Shown piece after piece: positions 10,446 through 21,035 of a stretch of DNA of 64,000 nucleotides. Origin of the DNA: Endocarpon pusillum Z07020 (taxonomy: Eukaryota; Ascomycota; Eurotiomycetes; Verrucariales; Verrucariaceae). The notes under the pieces were generated by a model that saw only the letters and a list, made by a program, of their open reading frames with translations, was not told where the DNA came from and made no database searches. The DNA is taken from NCBI RefSeq assembly GCF_000464535.1, contig NW_006913556.1:189774-253773 (forward strand), given 5' to 3'. Each line of letters starts with the position of its first letter. The stretch's first letter is position 1. The translations under genes were made by a program, and so were the position numbers.

Positions 10446-11514
10446 CCCCTGACAATGGCAAGGCGTCGTGCGGAAGCGATGTTCCCTTCAGTGCTTTTCG
10501 AGAGTTGGGAATTTTTGTCACGTACACGTTTTGCCCTGATGACTCGAAGCCCAGACTCTTACATGCGATCGAGGTCCCAATGGGATATCGCCCAAACAGG
10601 GACGTACCGCAGATTAATATGTCGGCGGCTTAACGGGAGGAATCTGTCTCTAAGCACGGAGTACGGGATAACTTTAGTCTGCCGACATACTGCGGATTTC
10701 CGCTAAGTATAGTGGAAGTCTGTGCTCCTGTCGACTGACCATAGATATCTAGGTAGGGATGGCTAGGACCCTTGTATGATGTAATAGCGAGAACGTTTCA
10801 GATGAGATTTATAGTCATAACGAAAGAAGCTCGAATAGATGGCATGGGATCGACCTCGTAGCTAATCTTGGTCTATCACCGACATGGAGCCATTGAAGTC
10901 CAGTATCTTCACTGGGCCATGGCGATTTGGAAGACCGTAAGTGGACTAGAAGCCGGAACTGAAGCTGGTCCGAAAGGTGCCGTAGTCGTCGCCATGGTGG
11001 TGATGCCGTGCAGCGCTTGAAAGAAACAACGATTTAGATCCTTGTATTGAAGAATAAGGGGACGTCTTTGGACCGTTCTGACCGTTCTGACCATGAAGGA
11101 GAAGAACCTAGGTACGAACGGAGAAATAAGGCTGAATCTTGAGCTCAATTGAATTTCAGGCTATCAAAGAGTTAGTCGTACTACCTGAGCCTTGAGCTTT
11201 GATATCAAGATGCAGCTTCTAGTCAGCCAGTTTGCAGCCTTGTTATTTAAGTACAAAGGCTGTAAGCTTTGAAAGGTGGGACCTCATTTCCCAGCCCAGA
11301 CTGGGTTGTCCAAACCTCTCAGAGATGTTGGCACAATTCTTTATTGAGCCCATGCTGGCCTACACAGTTGTGTCCTGTGAAAAATGGTTGCACACGATTA
11401 GAGTGAGAAAACAGCATAACTTCAACCTTCTCATACAATGATCCAGGGTCTGAGAAAAATGCCATTCCACCCACATTCATCAGTATCAGGGTTATTTCCT
11501 CGTAATTTTCAGTG
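10446..11514. other. Intergenic, no gene recognised
   Basis: Short frames on both strands (for example 10909-11148 minus, 79 codons) without recognisable features. It may include the eroded 5' part of the HET gene. Confidence 0.4.
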
Positions 11515-12911
11515 CTACCTTGCCACGCGGGCGTATTCATACGCACTTTCGTTACGACTACTCGATTCCCCGCTGGGATCAGGCATGCCGGCAGAAGGAG
11601 TTGACGAAATCTTCAATCCGGAAATGTGGCAACCATCGCAGCAAGTGCTGCCATAGTATGTTCCTTCGAGTTCTGTCCCTCCAGGATCCTTGGAGGTCAT
11701 GGAGCAAACTTTCTCGTCCGAACCAGGTGGATCTCGCCCTCCCCCGTCTCCTCCCCACACCACCGATATTTCCAGATAGGGTTACATTGCGATGGTGAAT
11801 TCTTTTTGTCCATATGAAACTCGTCGCTGCTTGCTTGGTCTTCGTCTTCATCTTCCCCTTCATTCTCGTCCTCGTCCTCGTCCTCTTCGGTACTTCCTTC
11901 TTGATATTTCTCATTCGTTACTTTGGTCGCTCTGCGATTCGTCGCATTTTGAGAAACCTTGGGGTTGATAAACCTCATGATACCTGTCTCATTGATGAAG
12001 TCAAAGATGGTGAATGACTGACGCCCTCTGCCGCCTTTCGAGTGATAGATGTCCAGAGTACAATTCCTGGCACCTCTCCCTAAGCTGTAATCGAAGCACG
12101 GCGACTGTATTGACCACGAGCCGTTACATTCCACTTGCCCGACCTCTCAGATGCAGTCAATTGGGTAAGAACTCCTTGTTGTAGTTCTTGAATCTCTTTG
12201 TGTCTTGCCTCATTTGCTCTTTGTTAAGTTCGCTGGGCATCGCGATAGATTTCGGAAATCTTGGAAAAGACAGCCGATCTACTCTTTCCCACAACCAGCC
12301 ACCGGTCAGGAGACTGGCGTGTGCCATTTGCGTTCAAAAGGTGCATCAGCAGACTCGTGTTGAAGGTGCACAAGCTCTGCTGCCTGGCGTTGCTCTGCAC
12401 AAGCGTGTGTCTTGAGGACAATGACCTTGTCCACGGAAGTTCCCTTTGCTACATCCACAAACTTACCCCGTAGGAATCATCTTAGATCCATCACTGCTCG
12501 CGCTTCATTGCGCTTCAGAGCTAGCCATTTCGCATCTTGAGCTGCAGCATTTGGCGTTAGATATTCGGAGTTCAGTCGCGACTGAACTTCTTGCAGCTCA
12601 GCGGTCATCAGAGTACCAGTAGCACTACCTCTAAGCCGGTCTTGCATATTTGCAATAGTTCCTGCCTGACTGAGACCTCGAAACGCACATCGTGCTTTCC
12701 ACCACTCCCTCGCTCTCCGTAGGACATGTGGTTGACGAACTGCAATCTTACCAGCTTTTGTCCTTTTCGGTTCTATCAGGGGAAAGAAGGCCTGGATATT
12801 AGAATAGAAACAACTATACACTTTCTTGATGAGTCCGGTGCCTGAGCATGCGAAGTTTTGCGGGCCACACTTGATCTCTAAGGCAGGTAAAATCTGTGGG
12901 TAGAGGGCCAT
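11515..12911 (-). pseudogene. Fungal-specific family protein (acidic, WW-x-A-C / FDF motifs), frameshifted
   Basis: Pieces in consistent order on the minus strand look like one decayed gene. First (12911-12477): an N-terminal part with REWWKARCAFRGLSQAGTI and MQDRLRG, resembling a short SAP-like helix pair. Next (about 12390-12224): SPDRWLVVGKSRSAVFSKIS. Then (12134-11697): GRQSFTIFDFINETGIMRF, an acidic DEDEDENEGEDEDED tract, and GEETGEGEIHL. The expected continuation GSDEKVCSMT ... LEGTYYG ... ISGLKI is in a different frame (down to 11515), so a frameshift lies near 11720. The first piece also ends at a TGA before any good donor. I recognise the layout as a fungal hypothetical family without known function. 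Some breaks could be introns, but the one inside the GEGEIHL/GSDEK block is hard to explain that way. Confidence 0.55.
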
Positions 12912-13381
12912 GGTGCTTTGAAGGTGCCTCTACTGATTACCCACCTATTAATTGGGAGATAATACTGTGCAGTTGACTCTTCGATGTTTCGAGTTTTATG
13001 TGAATAAGTTATCTGGAGGACTGCGGAGTAGTAGGAAGAGCATAATATGAGGGGCTTAACTTATGAGGGCCACCTGTGAGGCTCCTCGCGCAGCGCATTT
13101 TCTAATACTGGCACCAGCTCCGAAGGAGATACTTCATGGTAGCAAATGCAGCCAGGGGAGTTTAAGCACAACAACGAATCATTTGCGTGTGTCCAGCTCT
13201 ACGGGCTGCTGCGCTATTGTGATATCTTTGCTTCCTTCGGGGCAGAAGGATTGAGGGGGAGCTCTGGAGGCTTGGAATTAGATGCCGTCGGTCTTGGCAT
13301 TTGCAGACTTTCCGGTGCGGAGGGAGCTGTAAGAGCAATATTGGCCACGGCGCAGCGGGACAGTTGTGCAGTAACTCCGTA
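12912..13381. other. Intergenic, no gene recognised
   Basis: Upstream of the decayed family gene; only short frames. It ends at the TA that flanks the next inverted-repeat element. Confidence 0.5.
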
Positions 13382-13704
13382 CAGAGTCATGCTTCTTGAG
13401 CCCCCTAGCTAGTGTGGCGTTGCTAGCCTCTCTTAGCTTCAGCATAACCAACTAACAGTACAAGGAGTAAGTATCTTGCGAGGCCTAAAAGTCATTAAAT
13501 TATGCTTATCTTTCTAGGCTCTTCGTGGTGTTCCTTATAAGGCTTGACTTAACATCTAAGCCCTATCACCCCCTTATGCTAAGCCTTACAAGCTTATTAA
13601 GTTTTAAGTCATCTCAAGGAGTAATTATCAGTGGCTAAGTCCAAGATGGTTAGTTTCTTGGCCACATTCTAGCGGCAGCCAACTACTTTTGAAGCACGAC
13701 TCCG
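13382..13704. mobile_element. MITE family 2, copy 1 (323 bp)
   Basis: Left end CAGAGTCATGCTTCTTGAG and the reverse complement of the right end, CGGAGTCGTGCTTCAAAAG, form terminal inverted repeats. TA flanks both sides (13380-13381 and 13705-13706). The same end sequence bounds the elements at 29698-30013 and 30016-30514. The interior has no coding frame. It sits about 100 bp upstream of the adenosine kinase ATG, inside its likely promoter. Confidence 0.8.
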
Positions 13705-13803
13705 TACTATTCCTCCTAAGTTGAGCACCTCGTTTACAACACCCAGCCATAGCCATAGAATCTGCTCGTCAATACAGAGAACACATTCAGATTCTCATAG
13801 AAC

Positions 13804-15231
13804 ATGGCAGAAACGCAATCGTTCCCCCTCCTCTGTCTGGAGAACCCTCTCTTGGGTAGGACACTTTCATGCAAACCCCGACCTGGCCCTCAATTGAAAC
13901 TTACTGACATCTATTCTTGCAGACATCCAGGGAGTAGGGTGAGCCATCACCTACATATTGTACTTTTAGCAGAACATAAAAACTGATTATCAAAGCGACC
14001 AAGCCATGTTGGACAAATACGGCATGAAACCCAACGACACCATTCTCGCCGAGGAAAAGCATATGGGCATCTACGATGACCTCCTCTCCAACCGCAACGC
14101 CAAGCTCATCGCCGGCGGTGCCGCCCAGAACACCGCTCGAGGTGCTCAGTACATGCTCCCGCCGAACTCAGTATGGTATGTCGGCTGTGTTGGTGAAGAT
14201 GAATACGCCCAGACGCTTCGAGAGGCGTGCAAGAAAGAGGGTGTGCATACCGAGTATATGGTTGTCACGCATCAGCCCACAGGAAAGTGTGGCGTGGTGA
14301 TCAACGGTCACAATAGGAGCATGTGCACCCATCTGGCGGCGGCGAATGAGTACAAGCTCGAGCATCTGAAATCGGAGAAGATATGGAGCATGGTTGAGAA
14401 GACAGAGGTCTTCTACGTTGGTGGATACCATCTCACGGTCTGTGTTCCAGCGATCATGGCGTTAGCGGAAGAAGCTCTGGCGAAGAACAAACCGTTCCTA
14501 CTAGGCATGGGCGCAGCATTTATTCCACAATTCTTCAAAGATCAGCTCGCGCAGGTGATGCCCTATTGTGATTACGTATTTGGAAATGAGGACGAGGCAG
14601 AAGTCTGGGCTAAAACCCAAGGCAAAGACACCAAGGACTTGAAAGAGATCGCGAAGATGATGTGCGAGGTCCCGAAGAAGAATAAACACAGGCCCAGGAC
14701 AGTGGTCATCACGCATGGAACGCAGCCGACAATCACAGCCAGGATGAACACGGATATGGAAGTTGAGTTCAACGAGATCCCAGTCCATGCGATCAGTGAG
14801 GAGGAGATCAATGACACCAATGGCGCCGGGTGAGCACCAAAACTGCTCAATCATTAAGGTATATTGCTAACATATGGGTGATCCCAGTGACGCTTTTGCC
14901 GGTGGCTTCACCGCAGGTGTTGTTCAAGGAAAGTCACTAGAGGAGTGCGTACACATGGGACAGTGGCTGGCACGTCTAGGCCTTAAGGAACTAGGTCCCT
15001 CGTAAGTCGTACCCATCTGTTTTCTGACCCCTGAATTTGCCAAGAAATAAACCATCTTCACCCCGCGGACATATGGAAAGAACCCGTCATTGCTCCCCTG
15101 CGAAAACTTTCTAGTATCGCATTCAGAGACCCTGCTTGCCTCTTCCAATTCCCGCCCATGCATCCGCCTTCGCTCAAGCTCTGACTCGATACAACAGGTA
15201 CCCGTTCCCGAAGCAGACGTACGAAGGGTAG
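13804..15231 (+). CDS. ADO1: Adenosine kinase
   Basis: It phosphorylates adenosine to AMP with ATP, in purine salvage and removal of adenosine from the methyl cycle; cytosolic. Five exons by GT-AG reading: 13804-13855, 13923-13938, 13996-14829, 14888-15001, 15198-15231 (349 residues, the usual length). Visible family features are LLCLENPLLDIQG at the start, the substrate-side GGAAQNTARGAQ, and the PfkB signature NDTNGAGDAFAGG with catalytic Asp at about residue 302; the signature is cut by intron 3. The C-terminus is YPFPKQTYEG. Exon 2 is only 16 nt, a micro-exon fixed by the conserved DIQGVGDQAM junctions. The last intron (196 nt) is long for this window. A family 2 MITE lies about 100 bp upstream. 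Confidence 0.96.
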
Positions 15232-15515
15232 GCCGTAGAAGCCTGTCCTCGTCCTCGTCCTCGTTATGAGATGGCTTGATCCCTGCATAGAAGCGCAGGC
15301 GTTCTCAACAACGATTTGCAATGATTGAAATGTCCTCCACGACAAGATAGAAAGCATAGAGCTCAAATACAAGCAGACATGGCACTATGAAAAGGTGCTC
15401 TTGACGTTCAGAATTTTGCGTCGCATGTTTTCTGCTGTTCCACTTCGATGCGTGAAGTACAGTCCCAATTCTTCTACCTCCCTCGTCACTCAACCCATGT
15501 AGACGTATGAAGTGC

Positions 15516-18203
15516 TCACCCGCCCTGCCCACTAGGCGGCGTCTGCCCCGCAGCCCCAAATCTCGATCGTTCCGGCACCGGTCTCGGCACATCATAGCTC
15601 GGGAACATTGCCGCATCCGGAACAATGCTCGGAGAACTCGCAAAAGGTGAAAGGATCGGCGACATGTCTCGACTGAGGTAGAATCGGGGATTGTTGCCCG
15701 GTGAGCTCGGGTTTTGTGATAGTGGCGTGGTGGAAAGGTCGTAGATGGAGGATTGGGGTTGCATTTCGAGCTCCGCCTGTTGGCGGAGAAGGGAGGCTTG
15801 GAAGCGGGTGTTGCTGGATTGGAGGGTGTTTGGGGTGCTGCTGGCGGGGGTTTGTAGGTGACCATGTGCTGTGCTGGGTGGGCTCTGGGGAGAGGAAGCC
15901 TCACCGGGTCGAGGGGAAAAGAGTGAGTTCATGATGCTTGGGAGGGACGGACGGATGTTCTCGTGTGGCTCAATCAGTACACTAGTAGAGGCTGGTAGGC
16001 CGTAAAAGCCATCACCATAGCTGCTGCGGTTGGCTGTTGGAGTACGTGGTGGCTCTCCATGCGAGACTCGAGGGAAAGCTGAGCCCGGCTCTTGGTGACT
16101 AGAGACGTCGGAAGCTACTATGTTATCCACGATTGGGTGCTTTGTCGTGCTTACCGATTCACACGGTATGATAGATTGGGAAGCATCTTCAAGGTGGGCA
16201 TTGGAATTAGGCACCGGCTTGCTCTTCTGCTTCGCTCGCTCAACAACATCACCACGGTTTATGATCAAAGAGAAGTGTGGATGCGAATGCGATTTGTGGT
16301 ATGTTGGCTGGAGCGGAAGTTCTTTCCCTGTGAATTTAAATCTCATATCGTGAAGAATCATCAGAGGTACAGAGACTCCATTACCGTTACCCTTTAGAAA
16401 TGTCAGCTACTCACACTCGAGGTGAGGAGGAAGACCTCATACCTTCTTCGTTGCCAAGGAGATTCCGTCCTCAAGCAGGCCCCTGATACGGAAGAGCATT
16501 TCTACGCTTGGGTGGGGTCTTTGGACGCCCTCATCATGGCTTCTCGGACGACGCGTTACTCCATCAGCCTGGTAATATCTTCTTGATGTTTCCGGGTTGA
16601 TGAAAGGAGTAAATGCAATTGTATCTTCATCCTCCTCAAGCAAGTAATGCAGATCTGGGAAGTTCGGCTTACGAAAAGTCGACGCGAGGAGGGTGAGCCC
16701 GCGAGCGTAGAAACGCCAAAACTCTTTGATTTGGACACCAATAGACTTGTGGTCTGCAAGGGCTACGAGATGTGAAGCATTTGAGACCAACCAGCTGCTG
16801 TACTGACGGAGACATGGCAGGGTGCGTCGAGCAGCGGTACTAAGCTTGCCAGAAGTAACATTTGGTAGAGAAACATCACCGACATTGTCGTCGTCAACGG
16901 TGACCTGTTCCAGCTCTTGCAAAAAAATTCGTAATAAGGTTAAGAACGTTTTGAGATTGAGTCGCACGAAGAAAATAAGTGCTTGAGCTTTGAGACCCCT
17001 CTGAGCTGGTCCTATAGTCGATATAAGTACTGGCCCTTATATTTTGGAGTACTTACCTGCTGCCTGAAGGCTTGCAAGATGCTGTGCAGCAACACTGCTC
17101 AAGACCATCTTGTTCAGCACACCGTTTAGTGGGCGGTCTTTCAGCTCCACCGAAAGGGTTGCCAGGACCTCGTTTTCAAGCTCTATATGCTCCGAGAAGT
17201 GAACACCAGCATGAAGCTTCGCGTGTAGGTACACAAACAAAGCTTGAAGAACAATACTAGGGTACTGTTCTGGTAGTTGAAGAAAGAGTTGATTCTTGTT
17301 CTTTCGATCAAGGATTTTCTTGAGCTCAATCTCGAGGTTCTTTTGTGCTCTTGGGTAAGGCAATTCAACGCTTAACGCTCGATATAGGTGATAAAGCGTC
17401 CTCAAATGGCTACCATCCGCTCGAGCGATAACTGCCAACTGGTTGTGCGAAGCACCAGAGGAGGGTTTCATTGCGGTTGCAAGGTCATAATAACCTACAG
17501 CCGGTGCCCAATTTCGCTCTCTGGTCTTTAGCTCCGTCTCCCGATAGCGAGACAGATCCCCAAGCCGGACAAGAGTGGCATGACATGACTCAAGAATGAG
17601 CTGTATCTCCCGCTGAGTTGGCACAATGATGGGGTCGGCAGAAAGTGCTGCATAATCAGCCTTATACTCTTGTTGATAGAAGTGGACTCACTATCTATAT
17701 GAAGTTTATATGCGACCTCAAGAACCTCTTTCGGACCTTCGAAATGCGATGCCAGATGCTGAATATGTCCACGATAGAATATTATGCTAGACTTGATGAA
17801 GTCTAGATAGCGCTTCTCGAGCTTCCGTCGCTCCACAGATCTATTCTTACCCCCTTTATCCCTGAAATTTGCCAGGCGAGAGCGGTACTTGCTATTGATC
17901 ATGCCATGAGCGTTCCATAATCGAGACTCTGTACTCTCTGCTGCTGCTGCAAGATTTGCAAAAAGGACTGTCTCACATGTTGTACGATACCTAGCTGTCT
18001 CAGTGACCGTAATCATGAAGGTAAAGATCATACTTTGCGATCAAGACATCTATCTCTGCACAGGTAGGCTCCTTGAGAGCTACAAGAGTGAGCAATTGCT
18101 TCTCCACTTTGTCAGCAAACCTGAGATAGGTCAGTCAAAAAGCCAAAGAGTGCTTCATATGCTGTACTTACGCGATTTGATTGGAAAAGAGTGCACTCGT
18201 CAT
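15516..18203 (-). CDS. EST1/SMG7-like protein (14-3-3-like/TPR and EST1 DNA/RNA-binding domains)
   Basis: Six exons on the minus strand: 18203-18172, 18120-18034, 17990-17692, 17647-17057, 17005-16443, 16391-15516 (815 residues). Each junction keeps frame and joins family blocks. The diagnostic stretch is in exon 4: VRLGDLSRYRETEL, WAPAVGYYDLATAMKPSSG, ASHNQLAVIARADGS and YHLYRAL. This is the phosphopeptide-binding TPR region shared by telomerase-associated Est1 and the nonsense-mediated-decay factors SMG5/6/7. Exon 5 continues the helical domain (AQALIFFVRLNLKTF). The C-terminal 290 residues are Ser/Pro/Gln-rich and disordered. No PIN domain is seen, so it is SMG7-like rather than SMG6-like. 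In fungi such proteins are annotated either way, so telomere and RNA-decay roles cannot be separated here. The short first exon is the least certain part. Confidence 0.88.
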
Positions 18204-19203
18204 TCTTTAATAGGTTCAAGAATCTTCTTATAGGCCATTCTTGGCCTACCTGTTGTTCCTGCTAGATGAGGGTATTCGGATACGACCCCGAAACCAACTC
18301 CTACGACCCATATCAGACGTTGGCTGTTATCAAAATGTGGTTGATGAGGTTGGACCAAGAGAGCCAAGAGGTTCTGCGCTCAGTGATTCGACCTGGGCTA
18401 GTCCTTTTCGCGTTAGTGAAAGTAACCTGACTCAGCCGTATCAGCATGGTTATCTGATTGGGACCTCTGTGATATTTGTACCAGGAAATGTGGTATATTA
18501 AAGATTCATTGCAGATCGCTGTACTTGTCTAAAGTTGCTAGGCTGCCTTGGTATACCAACTACTGTTTCCTAGCTGCACTTTTCTGAGAGTTGTTCCTCG
18601 CTCAGCATCAGGTGCCAAGACTATCAATAGGGGTCCAGAAGCTTATTGCGATCTACCGTCTGCAATGTTGTATCTGACACGCTTATCCATCTGTCTCAGG
18701 GAGAGGACTCTGCAATCCAGGACACGTCTTAACAGTGGCTCAACCAATGAATATGTTGTGTGCCGTTCTCGCGGCAGCCACACATCGGCCAAAACAAGAC
18801 CTTCAGAATCACATGCAAACTGTCAAGCAGATAGAACAAATGGCTCTGTTCTCTCTCAGAAAGAGGCAGCGTGCGTAGATATACCACATACGTACAAAAT
18901 TAGCTGCGAAATTGCAGTAGAAATGGACCAATCCAAACCAGGCGGAACCCAGGGGTTACGCGGAGAAATTCCAACCAATGAGCACTAACACAGTCCGACA
19001 CAAACATATCCGCGCTCTTTTACATCCAGAACTCTCTGTCCATCTTGACAAGTGGAAAGCCTGATGAAGAGGTTCTTTCAAGCGCTATCGAGCACAATCA
19101 GATAAGCAACATTGGTTCTCCAAGCCTGTCTGACCAAGGTGGCGAAGCGCTCACCTATGAAAGAAAATCGAGTTCGAAGAGAGTCGCAATTCATAGAAGC
19201 CGT
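18204..19203. other. Intergenic, no gene recognised
   Basis: It holds a 146-codon open frame (18548-18988 plus) with low-information sequence, and a repeat at 18897-18961 that recurs at 26298-26363. I do not think the frame is a gene because it ends inside the repeat. Confidence 0.5.
18897..18961 (+). repeat. Interspersed repeat pair, copy 1
   Basis: About 65 bp matching the reverse complement of 26298-26363 at over 80 percent by eye. Shared blocks include GCGAAATTGCAGTAGAA and TGACCAATC/GGACCAATC, ending in TTACGC. Possibly the conserved end of an otherwise decayed element. Confidence 0.55.
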
Positions 19204-19975
19204 TGAGAAAATGCTGCTGCTAAACTTTGGAACCCTCTTGCCGGCCTCGGCAAAGCGCAGCTGATGCGTGACGTAGAGGAATACGCGAAAGAGAAAGACC
19301 TCATACACACTTTAGACGACGTAAAGAAAGGAGCTCTAATTGCACAGAATCCTACCGGTTTTGAAATGCTCGAAAAACTGAGCGAAGATGAGAAAGAAAC
19401 TCTCCGGGGAGAGACAATGCATCGGTGGCATCAACCTTGGATGATGTACTTCATGACTAGTACGTTCTTCTGCACGCTCTCTGGCATATTCAAGTCAAGC
19501 TAATGTATTTTGTTGCAGTCGCGTTTGTGCTGTTTTGGCAGTTGTACAGGGCATGCATCAGACCTGCGTCAATGGGGCTCAATTGTAAGCAAATATGTTA
19601 GCCTTGTAATCTGCGCTTACATAGGCTTATCACTTATCAGGTACTACTTTGAAGACTTTGGACTCGAAGACGAACGGCTGCAAGGTCTCGTCAACGGCGC
19701 CCCTTACCTTTGTTGTGTCGCGATCGGGTGCTGGACCTCCGCCCCGTTAAACAAGCACTTCGGCCGTCGTGACACAATCTTTACAGCTGTATCTGTCCGT
19801 CTTATCCCTAATGGGGTAGGCCCTCACCGGTTCCTGGTGGCATCTGTTCATCGCACGCTTCTTCATGGGATTTGCCATTGGAGCAAAGTCTTCGACTACA
19901 CCCGTTTACGGGGCAGAATGTGCGCCGAGATATAGATCTCCACAATCTGGTGCTTTCGACTGGCAAATGGGAGAT
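19204..19975 (+). pseudogene. MFS sugar/quinate-type transporter, truncated and frameshifted
   Basis: Recognisable pieces of a fungal sugar-transporter-family protein in order: the N-terminal tail NPLAGLGKAQLM...KKGALIAQNPTGFEML...HRWHQPWMMYF; after a likely intron, LAVVQGMHQTCVNGAQ; after a second intron, YYFEDFGL...LQGLVNGAPYLCC and APLNKHFGRRDTIF; then in another frame ALTGSWWHLFIARFFMGFAI and GAKSSTTPVYGAECAP. The frame breaks before VVQGM and at the TAG near 19820. The first part follows a TGA without a usable ATG before 19264. Only the N-terminal cytosolic tail and roughly the first four transmembrane segments remain of a normal 12. The 3' part is absent and MITE sequence starts about 220 bp downstream. 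Not functional. Confidence 0.8.
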
Positions 19976-20192
19976 CGAAGATGATGAGTTTGAGGACCTA
20001 GCAGCAATCCAGACATGTCATGGATGAGAGCTTATCGATCGAGGGATAGCGGTGACTTCCCACTGCCATCAGCAAGTGGTGTGTGAGGCACATTGAATAT
20101 CAACAAATGTCCCCTGACTGCTCTGGTAGTTGTGTTGTTCACAGAATAGAGAATCGAATATGGTTTCGTGGTAATCACGTGACAGCCCTGTA

Positions 20193-20430
20193 AGGGCTCT
20201 GAAAATGACGCTGTATTGGTGCTTAAAATAGCCGATGGTTGGTCATTACAAGGATCGTCAAAGGGCCATTGGATGACCATACGTAGTAAGTTGACTGTCA
20301 TGTAGTAATAATTTTGAAAAGAGACGTCTGAAATGACGAAAATCAAGTAAGATTTTCAATGTCTTATCTGAGTAATTCTACACAAACTAAGCCATATTAT
20401 GGTTAGCCCTGAACTAAGCACACATTGATG
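20193..20430 (+). mobile_element. MITE family 1, copy B (right end lost)
   Basis: It starts AGGGCTCTGAAAATGACG after TA at 20191-20192 and follows the family sequence up to CACACATTGATG, where it stops. The last 35-40 bp, including the right inverted repeat, are missing. This breakpoint is the same place where copy A carries its extra insert. Copy C starts 20 bp further on in the opposite orientation. Confidence 0.7.
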
Positions 20431-20449
20431 TCTCTCTGCCATGAATCTA

Positions 20450-20720
20450 GCAGGAGAATGCCCTCTGAAAACTATGCCTAAATTACCATCAATGGATGCT
20501 TAGTTTAGGCTTAACCGTGATATGATCTAATTTATATTTTATCAGCTAGATATCTGAAATCCACTGAAATCATGTTATTCCAGACGTCATTTTGGGAAAA
20601 TGACAGTTACTACGTAGTAAATTATGGCTAGATTATGGTCATTCGATGCTTGAATTGACAAAACGTCTGCTAAATTACTCAGGACCAATACCGCGTCATT
20701 TTCAGAGCCCTTTTCCCGGT
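20450..20720 (-). mobile_element. MITE family 1, copy C (271 bp, complete)
   Basis: Ends: GCAGGAGAATGCCCTCTGAA at the left and, in reverse complement, CCGGGAAAAGGGCTCTGAAA at the right. TA precedes it at 20448-20449 and occurs at 20721-20722. It is inverted relative to copy B, so B and C together form a large imperfect palindrome of about 530 bp between the transporter pseudogene and the transcription-factor promoter. Confidence 0.75.
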
Positions 20721-21035
20721 TAGGAGTCGTCGAGTCACCTGCCAAGGCTCTAGTACCCATCGGGCTTGCAAGACGCATCCTGAACGTGCCGCGTTCCCGT
20801 CCCCTGTCCCCTGCTGCCCTGCTGCCCTGCTGCCCTATTGCCCTGCTCCCCTTGTCGCATCTCGCTTTTCTCATCTCCAACCCCGCGTCTTCCCCAACTG
20901 AATCTCAACTCCATCTCCAACTTCCTCCGCAGAGCTCTCCCCACACCATTCTTAGATACCTGATCCGGCATTCTGTGGGCGTGACCATCAACTCCAGCGG
21001 GAACTGCATTCCGCACATCGCGATCACCGTCAACC

